Shown: piece by piece, positions 1 through 6,633 of the stretch
Layout of the letters: each line of letters begins with the position of its first letter
How positions within the stretch are numbered: the first letter of the stretch is position 1
Source: JAHHLP01 sp041609895
GTDB taxonomy: Bacteria > Bacteroidota > Rhodothermia > Rhodothermales > JABDKH01
NCBI GenBank assembly: GCA_041609895.1
Contig: JBFIPX010000168.1
Span: forward strand, 1-7,387
Reading direction: 5' to 3'
Length of the DNA: 7,387 bases
Position numbers and translations under genes: made by a program
The notes under the pieces: generated by a model
The model's input: only the letters and a program-made list of their open reading frames with translations
Databases searched by the model: none
What the model was told of the DNA's origin: nothing

Positions 1-2104
1 GATTCTGCGCCATGGTTACTGCCACTGTGTCCTGAAAGGCGCGAAGCGGATCCGCCTTGGAGCTCAGAAGGAGACTGCCGATCCGCTGACGATACGACTC
101 ATATGCAACCGAGTCGGCGCGCGGTGCGGTCACATACAAGTACAGCAACTGAAACATGGTCTCGAGATCGTCGGGAGCCGCCGTTCCGCGAAAGCCCTCC
201 GTCAGCTCGGAGACAAAGGGGCTTACAGACACGACTTGCCCCGCCAACTTCTTCTCAAGCTCGACCGGGTCGAAGTCGCCCACGCCACCTTGACCGATCA
301 ACGTGGACGCGAACCGGGCCGGTATGTACATCTCATCGTTGACTACCGAGGTGCCCCCAGGAGAAATGGCGGACAGCAATACCTCATCGTTCTTGAAATC
401 GGTCGGCTTCATAATTACCTGGGCGCCATTCGACAACTTCAGACGCGTAACACCGACGTCCGCATAAGTCTCTTCAGAGACAATCGCACCAGGAGTCGGC
501 TGGCTGGGCAGCAGAGGCTGGTCTCGAACACGATCCTCGTACGCGTCAATGGATCGCGCGGCTACGCGATCGAACACGGCGAGCAACTCGTCCTCCGTGG
601 GATAGGCGAGTCCTTCCTTTTCCGGACCATCTGCTAGCACCACCCTGTTAGTCTTCGTAACGAAGGACTCGGCGAGGTCATTAATCTCGTCAAGACCGAT
701 ACCGGGTAGTACCTCCCGGGTCACCTCATATTCGAACTCGATTCCGGGTGACGGCTCGTCGACCAGGAAATGGCGCACATATTCGCCCGCATACCGTGCC
801 GATTCGGTCTTGTCTCTCTCGTTGAAGGCTCGTTCCATCGATCGCAGCAAGTCACTTTTGGCTCGTTCGAGCTCGGTGACCGTAAAGCCGAAGCGCCTCA
901 CGCGTTCAGCTTCCTCGAGCAGGACCTCTAACGCCCTGACCATCTGCCCTTCCTGTACAATGGCTCCAAGACTATAGAAGTCAGGATTGCGCGCGAATGA
1001 CCCGCGACCAGACCCTGCAAACGCAAAGGGAGGATCGGCATCCTGGGTGAGCTCCTGCAAACGGGAATTGAGCATCGCATGGTAAAGAGATTCCACCAGG
1101 CTCTTGCGATAGCCTTCGAGTGAGTTGATGTCCTGCTCAGGAATCTTAAAGATCAGCGACACACTGCCGAAAGTGGCCTCGGGGTCGGTCGCCAGCGCGA
1201 CCAGGGGTTCTTCATTGCCCGGGACGCTGAACTCCTCTCGAGGCCGTGGGTCCGCCGGGGATTCGAGATCCGCAAAGAGATCTCGGATCATCTCCTCGAC
1301 TCGGTCCACATCGAAATCGCCAATGGCCATCACCGCCATAAGGTCCGGCCGGTACCAGTCCTTATAGAAGCTCGTGAGTGTCGGATGCTCGAAAGTCTCC
1401 AATACGTCCTTCGTACCGATGGGTAGGCGGTCCGCGTAGCGGGACCCCTTGAGCAAAACCGGGAGTTGCTCGTTGGCGATACGCATCTGTGCACCTCGGC
1501 CTAGTCTCCACTCCTCGATCACGACACCTCGCTCTTTGTCGATTTCTTCCGGTTCAAAGGAAATCCGGCCGGCCCATTCCCTGAGTATCTCGATACCCGT
1601 GTCCAGCAGTTCAGTGCTGTCGGTGCGCACCTTGAGCATGTAAACCGTTTCATCGAACGACGTGTAGGCGTTGACATCGGCCCCGAAGCGGCTTCCCGTG
1701 AGTTCGAGATAATCGACAAGCTCCTGCTTCTCAAAGCGCTCCGTGCCGTTGAACGCCATGTGCTCAGCGAAGTGAGCCAGTCCACGCTGATCATCCGCCT
1801 CGAGCACCGAACCGGCATCGACGACGAGTCGCAGTTCGGCTCGTTCAGCCGGCTTCGAATTCTTACGGACGTAGTAAGTGAGACCGTTATCGAGTTTGCC
1901 GACCCGGACCTTATCGTCGAGAGGCAGCGGCTTATCGGATTCAGCACTCAGCCCGATGGCGTGGACCGTGGTTGCCGGAGCCGGCTCTGCCACATCAACG
2001 TCCGACTGGGTGGTCACGGGCGCTGACGAAGAGCAGCCCCAGACAAATAGGATTATTAATCCCGCGACCGCACTACGACTAACACTAGGAAACAGAACGC
2101 GCAT
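1..2104 (-). CDS. M16 family zinc metallopeptidase, PqqL-like lipoprotein (C-terminus outside window)
   Basis: This is a predicted zinc endopeptidase of the pitrilysin/insulinase M16 family, probably anchored to a membrane facing the periplasm. The frame is open for 701 codons and runs off the left edge. PqqL-type members are usually around 900 or more residues, so the end of the second half is missing. The N-terminus has a hydrophobic stretch (about 12-23) ending in VWGC at Cys24 followed by serines, which looks like a lipoprotein signal, although Trp at -2 is not typical. The inverted zinc motif HFAEH lies at 111-115 (ligands His111 and His115, catalytic Glu114). The segment KERGVVIEEW (190-199) carries Glu191 and Glu198, with Glu198 the likely third ligand. 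FYKDWYRPDLMAVMAIGDFD (246-265) is typical of the following M16 C-domain. A second M16 half begins near 553 (TRLKLSNGAQVIM). The ATG at 2104 puts the signal directly at the N-terminus. A GGGAG lies 11 nt upstream, a rather long spacing. Substrate unknown. Family assignment is firm. Confidence 0.93.
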   Translation of the reverse strand, partial: MRVLFPSVSRSAVAGLIILFVWGCSSSAPVTTQSDVDVAEPAPATTVHAIGLSAESDKPLPLDDKVRVGKLDNGLTYYVRKNSKPAERAELRLVVDAGSVLEADDQRGLAHFAEHMAFNGTERFEKQELVDYLELTGSRFGADVNAYTSFDETVYMLKVRTDSTELLDTGIEILREWAGRISFEPEEIDKERGVVIEEWRLGRGAQMRIANEQLPVLLKGSRYADRLPIGTKDVLETFEHPTLTSFYKDWYRPDLMAVMAIGDFDVDRVEEMIRDLFADLESPADPRPREEFSVPGNEEPLVALATDPEATFGSVSLIFKIPEQDINSLEGYRKSLVESLYHAMLNSRLQELTQDADPPFAFAGSGRGSFARNPDFYSLGAIVQEGQMVRALEVLLEEAERVRRFGFTVTELERAKSDLLRSMERAFNERDKTESARYAGEYVRHFLVDEPSPGIEFEYEVTREVLPGIGLDEINDLAESFVTKTNRVVLADGPEKEGLAYPTEDELLAVFDRVAARSIDAYEDRVRDQPLLPSQPTPGAIVSEETYADVGVTRLKLSNGAQVIMKPTDFKNDEVLLSAISPGGTSVVNDEMYIPARFASTLIGQGGVGDFDPVELEKKLAGQVVSVSPFVSELTEGFRGTAAPDDLETMFQLLYLYVTAPRADSVAYESYRQRIGSLLLSSKADPLRAFQDTVAVTMAQN

Positions 2105-2246
2105 CGCTTGCACAACTCCCGGTGACCATGATTTGAATGATTGACGAGCGTAGCTTTCACGCGTTGGAGTCCGGTGGGTTGCCGAAGTGGCAGCATTGAC
2201 ACGCATAGGGCAACGACAGAATACGTGAATAACTCAAGTCAGCACA
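2105..2246. other. Divergent intergenic region, M16 peptidase / yjbQ-like gene
   Basis: These 142 bp separate two divergent genes and must hold both 5' leaders. I see no gene or RNA here. On the plus strand there is a perfect TTGACA at 2196-2201. With a 17-nt spacer the matching -10 would be GAATAC at 2219-2224, which is a poor hexamer. I could not find a convincing promoter for the minus-strand peptidase. Confidence 0.5.
2196..2224 (+). promoter_or_regulatory. Possible sigma70-like promoter for the yjbQ-like gene
   Basis: TTGACA (2196-2201) matches the -35 consensus exactly. The -10 hexamer at 17-nt spacing, GAATAC (2219-2224), matches TATAAT at only two positions. Transcription would begin close to 2231, giving a leader of about 16 nt before the ATG at 2247. 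If the organism uses a different primary sigma consensus, as Bacteroidota do, this match is chance. Confidence 0.25.
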
Positions 2247-2663
2247 ATGGTATATCAAACAAATCTGTCTATTCAATCCTCCGGACATGGCGACATGACC
2301 GACCTGACGAGTGCCGTCGCGGAAGTGATCACGTCCTCGGGAGTGTCCATCGGCACCGTCAACGTTTCCGTCGTTGGTAGCACGGGAACGGTCGGGACGA
2401 TCGAGTTTGAGCCCGGCCTCAGGAGGGATCTTCCGGAGATATTGGACAAGCTAATACCTCCGGGTCGTCACTACGGGCACGAACAAGCGTGGCACGATGG
2501 TAACGCACACTCTCACCTCCAGGCAACCTGGATGGGCCCTTCCGTCACGCTGCCTGTGGCCGGCAGCAGACCGGTTCTCGGCACGTGGCAGCAGATCTTC
2601 TTTCTCGAATGCGATGTGAAGGCACGTAATCGAACGATGGTGATCACGGTGTGCGGAGATTGA
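2247..2663 (+). CDS. yjbQ: YjbQ/UPF0047 family protein (secondary thiamine-phosphate synthase-like)
   Basis: This is a complete 138-residue protein of the YjbQ (UPF0047) family, small cytoplasmic proteins of about 130-140 residues. E. coli YjbQ is reported to have weak thiamine-phosphate synthase activity, and the physiological role of the family is unsettled. Hallmarks are visible in order: STGTVGTIEFEPGL at 45-58 (the conserved acidic segment), WHDGNAHSHLQAT at 82-94 with His83, His88 and His90 as likely metal or active-site residues, GPSVTLPV at 97-104, LGTWQQIFFLE at 111-121, and a C-terminal VITVCGD. The length is normal and there is no signal peptide or membrane segment. The gene stands alone: it diverges from the M16 peptidase and converges on the GMC subunit gene, and no thiamine gene is in view. 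The ATG at 2247 gives the normal family N-terminus but has no Shine-Dalgarno match. Family assignment is very likely; the enzymatic role is not proven. Confidence 0.92.
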   Translation: MVYQTNLSIQSSGHGDMTDLTSAVAEVITSSGVSIGTVNVSVVGSTGTVGTIEFEPGLRRDLPEILDKLIPPGRHYGHEQAWHDGNAHSHLQATWMGPSVTLPVAGSRPVLGTWQQIFFLECDVKARNRTMVITVCGD

Positions 2664-2746
2664 CGCGACTCGGATAGAGTCCTCTCACCCGTTGTTTCGA
2701 TTCCGTCGCCATCAGTCTAGAGGGAGGTCTGTATACGCATGAGCGC
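2664..2746. other. Convergent intergenic region, no clear terminator
   Basis: These 83 bp lie between the stops of the yjbQ-like gene and the oppositely oriented subunit gene. The only structures I see are a 5-bp hairpin GACTC-GGATA-GAGTC (2667-2681) without a T-tract, and a 10-bp palindrome TGAGCGCTCA (2740-2749) that overlaps the stop codon of the minus-strand gene. Neither is a convincing intrinsic terminator. Confidence 0.4.
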
Positions 2747-3337
2747 TCACGACCAGGCCCTGCCGATTTCGTCGTAAGGCACGTCCCCTTCGTAAGACGT
2801 GAAGATGATTTCGTACTTAAGTTCCCGGGAGGCGCCGATCTCCGAGGTGTAATAACCGGCGATCGTCAACTCGCGCATCATCTCGAAAAATGGTCGCTCT
2901 TCACTGGATGCGCTCCCCTGGTTGACGGCCTCACGCCACTGCACCCGCTCGGCTTCGAGCGTCTCGAGGATACGATTCTGGTCGGCCTCAGGTAGTGCAA
3001 GAAACTCGGACCCCTCTGACTCTATCGTTGACGACTCAAGCTGATCCAGCCCGGAGAGAAATCGCTCCCTGTCGTCGTCCTCGACCCAGTCCGTAAGCAT
3101 TTTGTCGATGAACTCGTTTACGCGTGCGGCTTTCGCGCCGCCGGTATCCGTTTCAGGTATAATTAGCTCGGAAACGGTCGTCACCAGTTCGTTCTGCTTC
3201 GACGTCAGGGTTTGCGGCACGAAAGGCTCCGCGCGCGGCCCAACTTTGCAGCCCCCGAGGATTCCGCTGGCCGTTGAGAGCGACACGGCACCGCCCATCA
3301 TGACGCCAATCCGCTTGAGTGCTTCACGTCTTTCCAT
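2747..3337 (-). CDS. Gluconate 2-dehydrogenase subunit 3-like small subunit with Tat/lipoprotein leader
   Basis: This 196-residue protein belongs to the gluconate 2-dehydrogenase subunit 3 family, the small partner of FAD-dependent GMC dehydrogenases. It is thought to support folding, export and membrane association of the flavoprotein. The leader begins MERREALKRIG, with twin arginines at 3-4. A hydrophobic stretch (10-28) follows and ends in ILGGC, giving a Tat-type leader with a lipobox and lipidated Cys30. The mature part starts with the family pattern: LTSKQNELVTTVSELIIPETDTGGAKAARVNEFID (44-78 region), which I recognise from the family, then a largely helical charged body. The conserved C-terminal part includes FFEMMRELTIAGYYTSEIGA. 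There are no haem motifs. It starts 11 nt after the GMC stop, so the two are almost certainly co-transcribed. No ribosome binding site is seen in that gap, which suggests translational coupling. It is most like the LacC-type component of glycoside 3-dehydrogenases. Family is near certain; the exact complex is inferred. Confidence 0.92.
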   Translation of the reverse strand: MERREALKRIGVMMGGAVSLSTASGILGGCKVGPRAEPFVPQTLTSKQNELVTTVSELIIPETDTGGAKAARVNEFIDKMLTDWVEDDDRERFLSGLDQLESSTIESEGSEFLALPEADQNRILETLEAERVQWREAVNQGSASSEERPFFEMMRELTIAGYYTSEIGASRELKYEIIFTSYEGDVPYDEIGRAWS

Positions 3338-3348
3338 TTCGTTTCGAG

Positions 3349-5061
3349 CTAGATGTTCAGGCGCTTGAGTTCACGAACCGCGTAGTCGGCGGCACGGGCC
3401 GTGAGCGCCATGTAGGTGTACGACGGATTCTGGCAAGCCGCAGAGGTCATGCACGAACCGTCAGTGACAAACAGATTCGGTACATCGTGCGCCTGGTTCC
3501 ATTCGTTGAGTACCGAAGTCTTCGGGTCACGACCCATCCGCGCGGTACCCATCTCGTGGATGCCGAGTCCGGGAGCAACATCGTCACGATCGAAAGTCGT
3601 GATGTTTGTGCAGCCTGCCGCCTCCAGCATGTCGACCGCGCTCTGCATCATGTCCTTGCGCATGGCCATTTCATTCTCGCCGAACGTGCAGTCGATACGA
3701 AGAAGAGGAATACCCCACTTGTCCGTTCGTTCGCTGTCCAGCTCTACATAGTTGTCCTCGCGCGGAAGCATCTCGCCGAACGCGTTAATGCTGACGCGCC
3801 ACTGCCCCGGATCTCGAAGCTGTTCCTTCAACGCTATCCCAAAACCTGTGGTCGGTCGATCCCACCCCTCGCGAAGCGCGTCACCCTGATAGCCGTAGCC
3901 ACGCAAGAAGTCGGATCTGCGCGTAGCTCGGTTGCCAAGATTGCGGAAACGCGGGATGTAGATACCGGTCGGCCGGTTCCCTCGGTAGTAGACGTCCTCC
4001 AGACCCGGCAGATCTCCCGAAGCACCCACCTCGAAATGATGGTCCATTAAATAGTGACCCAGAGCGCCACTTGAGTTTGCCAGCCCGTCAGGGAAATCCG
4101 TCGATTTGGAGTTCAAAAGAATTTGAGTGGTACCCAGAGTTGACGCGCAAAGGAAGATCACCTTGGCTCGAAACTCGAGCTGCTCCATCGTCACGGCATC
4201 GATTACGCGCACGCCGGTAGCGCGACCCATCTCCCGATCGTAAATGACGGAGTGCACGACACTGTTGGGACGGAGCGTCATGTTTCCCGTCGCTCGGGCA
4301 GCTGGCAGCGTACTGCTTTGACTGCTGAAGTAGGCGCCAGCCGAGCATCCGCGCGAGCATGGCCCACATAGATGGCAGGCGGCCCGTCCCCGGTGCGGTT
4401 GCGTTAGAATAGCCGTTCGGCCGATCGTAACATGTCTTTCCGGAAAGGACCTTCGGACAGCTTCTCGAAGAACCCGTTCACCGCGATTCAATGGAAACGG
4501 CGGAAGAAACTGCGAGTCCGGCAGGTGCGCGAGACCGAGCGCCTCGCCATTGATCCCGACCCAGTCGTCTACGTAGTCATACCACGGCTCGACGTCACTG
4601 TACCGAACGGGCCAATCGACTGCAACGCCCTCCCGTGCGTTGGCCTCGAAATCGAGATCGCTCAGCCGGTAGCAGTGACGCCCCCACATAATGGACCGGC
4701 CGCCGACATGATATCCCCGCACCCACGTGAACGGGTTGACCTCGATGTACGGGTGCTCTGTGTCCTTTACAAACCAATGAAGGTTGGCCTCGTTGACGGG
4801 GCTCGATCGGCTTTGGACAGGGTATTCCTTCTCGAGAAGCTTGCGATTTCCCCGCCCCCGAAACTCGAATTCCCATTTCGGCTTGTGCTCGGTGATGTAG
4901 TCCTCTCCGTGCACGACGTTGCGACCCCTTTCCAGGACGATTGTCTTCAGCCCCTTCTCACACAGTTCCTTAGCGGCAAACCCACCGGAAATGCCGGAGC
5001 CTACAACGATTGCGTCGTATTCTGGAGTGCCCTGCGACACGTAGACGTTGTTCACCGACAT
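3349..5061 (-). CDS. GMC-family FAD-dependent sugar/polyol dehydrogenase, large subunit
   Basis: This is a complete 570-residue flavoprotein of the glucose-methanol-choline family, predicted to oxidise a hydroxyl of a sugar, polyol or glycoside. An N-terminal Rossmann FAD site is clear: VVGSGISGG at 19-27 (GxGxxG, Gly21/23/26), with Glu44 in VLERG as the ribose-binding acid. VGGRSIMWG (119-127) is the usual GMC flavin-contact motif. A cysteine cluster C-x2-C-x2-C-x3-C lies at Cys229, 232, 235 and 239, as in dehydrogenases of this branch that carry an Fe-S cluster. The catalytic pair is probably His502 (in GIHEMGTARMG) and Asn545 (in QNPSYTYMA), spaced as in pyranose 2-oxidase. There is no signal peptide, so export probably depends on the Tat leader of the partner encoded directly downstream. 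The ATG at 5061 lacks a Shine-Dalgarno sequence. It resembles LacA of Caulobacter and gluconate dehydrogenase large subunits. Family certain; substrate unknown. Confidence 0.95.
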   Translation of the reverse strand: MSVNNVYVSQGTPEYDAIVVGSGISGGFAAKELCEKGLKTIVLERGRNVVHGEDYITEHKPKWEFEFRGRGNRKLLEKEYPVQSRSSPVNEANLHWFVKDTEHPYIEVNPFTWVRGYHVGGRSIMWGRHCYRLSDLDFEANAREGVAVDWPVRYSDVEPWYDYVDDWVGINGEALGLAHLPDSQFLPPFPLNRGERVLREAVRRSFPERHVTIGRTAILTQPHRGRAACHLCGPCSRGCSAGAYFSSQSSTLPAARATGNMTLRPNSVVHSVIYDREMGRATGVRVIDAVTMEQLEFRAKVIFLCASTLGTTQILLNSKSTDFPDGLANSSGALGHYLMDHHFEVGASGDLPGLEDVYYRGNRPTGIYIPRFRNLGNRATRRSDFLRGYGYQGDALREGWDRPTTGFGIALKEQLRDPGQWRVSINAFGEMLPREDNYVELDSERTDKWGIPLLRIDCTFGENEMAMRKDMMQSAVDMLEAAGCTNITTFDRDDVAPGLGIHEMGTARMGRDPKTSVLNEWNQAHDVPNLFVTDGSCMTSAACQNPSYTYMALTARAADYAVRELKRLNI

Positions 5062-5106
5062 TACAACTCTGGATAGGTTGACCGACTCCTTGCTCTGCCC
5101 ACTGAA

Positions 5107-5135
5107 AAGGTAGGCGGGTCCCGTTGCAGTTGCAA
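5107..5135 (-). promoter_or_regulatory. Possible promoter for the GMC-subunit 3 operon, overlapping the TTGCA repeat
   Basis: Read on the minus strand, TTGCAA (5135-5130) followed by a 17-nt spacer and TACCTT (5112-5107) gives a weak sigma70-like promoter, with start near 5100 and a leader of about 40 nt to the ATG at 5061. The -35 would lie inside the TTGCA inverted repeat, an arrangement that would suit repression. The -10 matches only three of six consensus bases. Confidence 0.22.
5124..5135. repeat. TTGCA-GT-TGCAA inverted repeat, operator candidate
   Basis: Two 5-bp arms, TTGCA and TGCAA, are exact reverse complements around GT. The same bases also read as a tandem duplication of GTTGCA (5123-5134). 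Short TTGCA/TGCAA dyads are common in operators of LacI-family and similar sugar regulators, which fits the neighbouring sugar genes. No regulator gene is present here, so binding is inferred. Confidence 0.35.
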
Positions 5136-5307
5136 GACAACGCTATATGGCCTCAAGCCGACCAGTCCGGCATCGTCCCCCATTATCCGACTGCCGTCGG
5201 TAGATGAGAAGAAGGCAGTTTGCAAAATGCCACTTCACGAGCGCGCGCGACTTGCCCGCACCGCTTAACTTCGCTTAGAGATAGCCCGCAATTATGCGAT
5301 CAAAGAA

Positions 5308-6552
5308 ATGATGACTAAACCTCTTGGCGTCGGCTTTGTCGGAAGTGGATTCATCACTCGATTCCATATCGCTTCATGGCAGGCCGTAAGAACCTCCGAC
5401 GTACGCGGCGTTTGGAGTCCCACAAGAGAGAATGCCGAATGGGCGGCCGCGCTGGCGAGAGATTACCGCGTAGGTGAGGCAAGAGCGTTCTCTTCCATCG
5501 CAGAGATGACCGCCGACCCGTCCATAGACGCGATCTGGATCTGCGGCCCGAATCACAAGCGCATCGAGAACATGGAGGAGATTGTGGACACCGTCACCTC
5601 TGGAAAAGGAGAGTTGGTTGGAGTGGCATGCGAGAAACCGCTGGGCAGAAACGTAGCTGAGGCAAAGCGGATGCTGCAGTTGGCTGAAAAGGCCGGCCTG
5701 CTTCATGGCTACCTTGAGGATCAGCTATTCACGCCCGGTCTGTTGCGTAGCCATGAGATCATCTGGCGAAGAGGTGTGCCCATAGCCGGCCCTCCCTATC
5801 TGGCGCGGGCAGCCGAAGAGCACAGCGGCCCACACAACCCCTGGTTTTGGCAAGGGGAACTGCAGGGTGGTGGCGTACTCAACGACATGATGTGCCACAG
5901 CGTCGAGGTGGCTCGATTCCTCCTTACACCTCCCGGCGCTGCACGAGATTCGCTTCGCCTCAGGAAGGTCAGTGCGCAGATCGCGAGCCTGAAATGGTCC
6001 CGACCCGAATACGCGGAACGGCTCCGATCCCGCTGGGGAGAGGCGGTCGACTACCGGACGCGTCCATCCGAGGACTTCGCACGTTCAACGCTGGAATACG
6101 AGGACAAAAACGGCAACACACTGATTGCCGAGACGACAACATCGTGGAGCTTCGTCGGTGCCGGCCTTCGGCTGAGCGCAGAACTTCTTGGACCCGAGTA
6201 CAGCATGTCCTACAACACGCTTGACTCTGGAGTCAAGGTCTTCCTGAGCCGCGAGATCACGGGAGAAGAGGGCGAGGATCTTGTCGAGAAACAGAACGCG
6301 GAGCAGGGACTGATGCCTATCGTCGGTAACGAGGCGGCCGCATACGGGTACGAGGGCGAGAATCGATATTTCAGCCAGTGCTTCGCCGACCGCAGGCAGC
6401 CCGACTACAATTTCAGGGACGGTGTAGCGGTCGTCGAGCAGCTGATGGCGGCCTACATGAGCGCGGAGCAGGATCGAGCGGTCTCGTGGCCCGTAGACGA
6501 CATAGACACTTTCGTTCCTGCCGTGGCGCGGGGCGCCTGGAATCCGCGGTGA
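5308..6552 (+). CDS. Gfo/Idh/MocA family NAD(P)-dependent oxidoreductase
   Basis: This complete 414-residue protein belongs to the family of glucose-fructose oxidoreductase, inositol dehydrogenase and 3-keto-glycoside reductases. The dinucleotide-binding Rossmann fold opens at VGFVGSGFITRFH (8-20). The segment AIWICGPNHKR (75-85) leads to the conserved CEKPLGRN (108-115), whose Lys110 normally contacts cofactor and substrate. The second-domain motif GGGVLNDMMCHSVE (187-200) supplies Asp193 and His197, the usual catalytic acid and base. It is somewhat longer than typical members (about 330-400). No signal peptide is present, so it should act in the cytoplasm, unlike Tat-exported relatives. It is the first gene of the rightward cluster and diverges from the GMC pair. 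Two in-frame ATGs (5308 and 5311) compete as start, without a Shine-Dalgarno match. A five-codon out-of-frame mini-ORF (ATG 5294, stop TGA 5309-5311) overlaps them. Reaction direction and substrate are not known; reduction or oxidation of a keto-sugar or inositol is the likely chemistry. Confidence 0.94.
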   Translation: MMTKPLGVGFVGSGFITRFHIASWQAVRTSDVRGVWSPTRENAEWAAALARDYRVGEARAFSSIAEMTADPSIDAIWICGPNHKRIENMEEIVDTVTSGKGELVGVACEKPLGRNVAEAKRMLQLAEKAGLLHGYLEDQLFTPGLLRSHEIIWRRGVPIAGPPYLARAAEEHSGPHNPWFWQGELQGGGVLNDMMCHSVEVARFLLTPPGAARDSLRLRKVSAQIASLKWSRPEYAERLRSRWGEAVDYRTRPSEDFARSTLEYEDKNGNTLIAETTTSWSFVGAGLRLSAELLGPEYSMSYNTLDSGVKVFLSREITGEEGEDLVEKQNAEQGLMPIVGNEAAAYGYEGENRYFSQCFADRRQPDYNFRDGVAVVEQLMAAYMSAEQDRAVSWPVDDIDTFVPAVARGAWNPR

Positions 6553-6554
6553 AC

Positions 6555-6582
6555 CCACCGTCCACCACTGGCGTACGGTGGA
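6555..6582 (+). promoter_or_regulatory. Intercistronic hairpin with two alternative stems
   Basis: Two base after the Gfo/Idh/MocA stop, CCACCGT (6555-6561) can pair with ACGGTGG (6575-6581), a perfect 7-bp stem with a 13-nt loop. The same 3' arm can instead pair as GGTGGA (6577-6582) with TCCACC (6561-6566), a 6-bp stem with a 10-nt loop, because CCACC is repeated in the 5' arm. There is no T-tract after it, so it is more likely an RNA-processing, stability or attenuation element than a plain terminator. Confidence 0.45.
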
Positions 6583-6633
6583 TCAGTCAACCCTCGGATG
6601 TCGAGGCATGCTTGTATTTCGACGAAGACTGTC

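Larger units (their letters stand above)
5062..5307. promoter_or_regulatory. Divergent control region between GMC pair and Gfo/cytochrome cluster
   Basis: This 246-bp non-coding stretch drives both halves of the module. It contains two near-copies of one element, GCAGTTGCAA (5126-5135) and GCAGTTTGCAA (5215-5225), differing by one T and 89 bp apart. The first copy is embedded in TTGCA-GT-TGCAA (5124-5135), which in turn is flanked by CGTTG...CAACG (5122-5126 and 5138-5142). A 6-bp inverted repeat ACTGCC...GGCAGT (5190-5195 and 5214-5219) sits next to the second copy. These look like operator candidates for a shared regulator that is not in the window. I see no reliable promoter for the plus-strand gene. 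Confidence 0.45.

Noticed and set aside
236..637. Plus-strand 133-codon frame at the left end
   Set aside because: Antisense to the second M16 half, which continues uninterrupted on the minus strand to the window edge.
1519..1947. Minus-strand 142-codon frame within the M16 region
   Set aside because: Same strand but out of frame with the peptidase, whose continuous frame carries HFAEH and the M16 domains; the alternative is Ser/Arg-rich without a motif.
2667..2681. GACTC-GGATA-GAGTC hairpin as terminator between convergent genes
   Set aside because: Only 5 bp of stem and no T-run on either strand, so it is not a credible intrinsic terminator.
3319..4050. Plus-strand 243-codon open frame opposite the GMC gene
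   Set aside because: It lies antisense to an intact GMC gene with all family motifs; composition is rich in Arg/Val/His as expected of an antisense frame and shows no domain.
4432..5076. Plus-strand 214-codon open frame opposite the GMC N-terminus
   Set aside because: Antisense shadow of the FAD-binding region; no recognisable motif, start or leader.
5241..5250. GCGCGCGCGA alternating run as a regulatory or Z-DNA element
   Set aside because: Only about nine bases of alternating purine-pyrimidine in a GC-rich genome; too short to claim a function.
6085..6558. Minus-strand 157-codon frame opposite the Gfo/Idh/MocA C-terminus
   Set aside because: Antisense shadow of a complete enzyme; no domain features.
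6598..6633. Upstream ATG at 6598 as the cytochrome start
   Set aside because: It would place 12 mostly polar residues before an otherwise normal signal sequence that begins exactly at the ATG at 6634.
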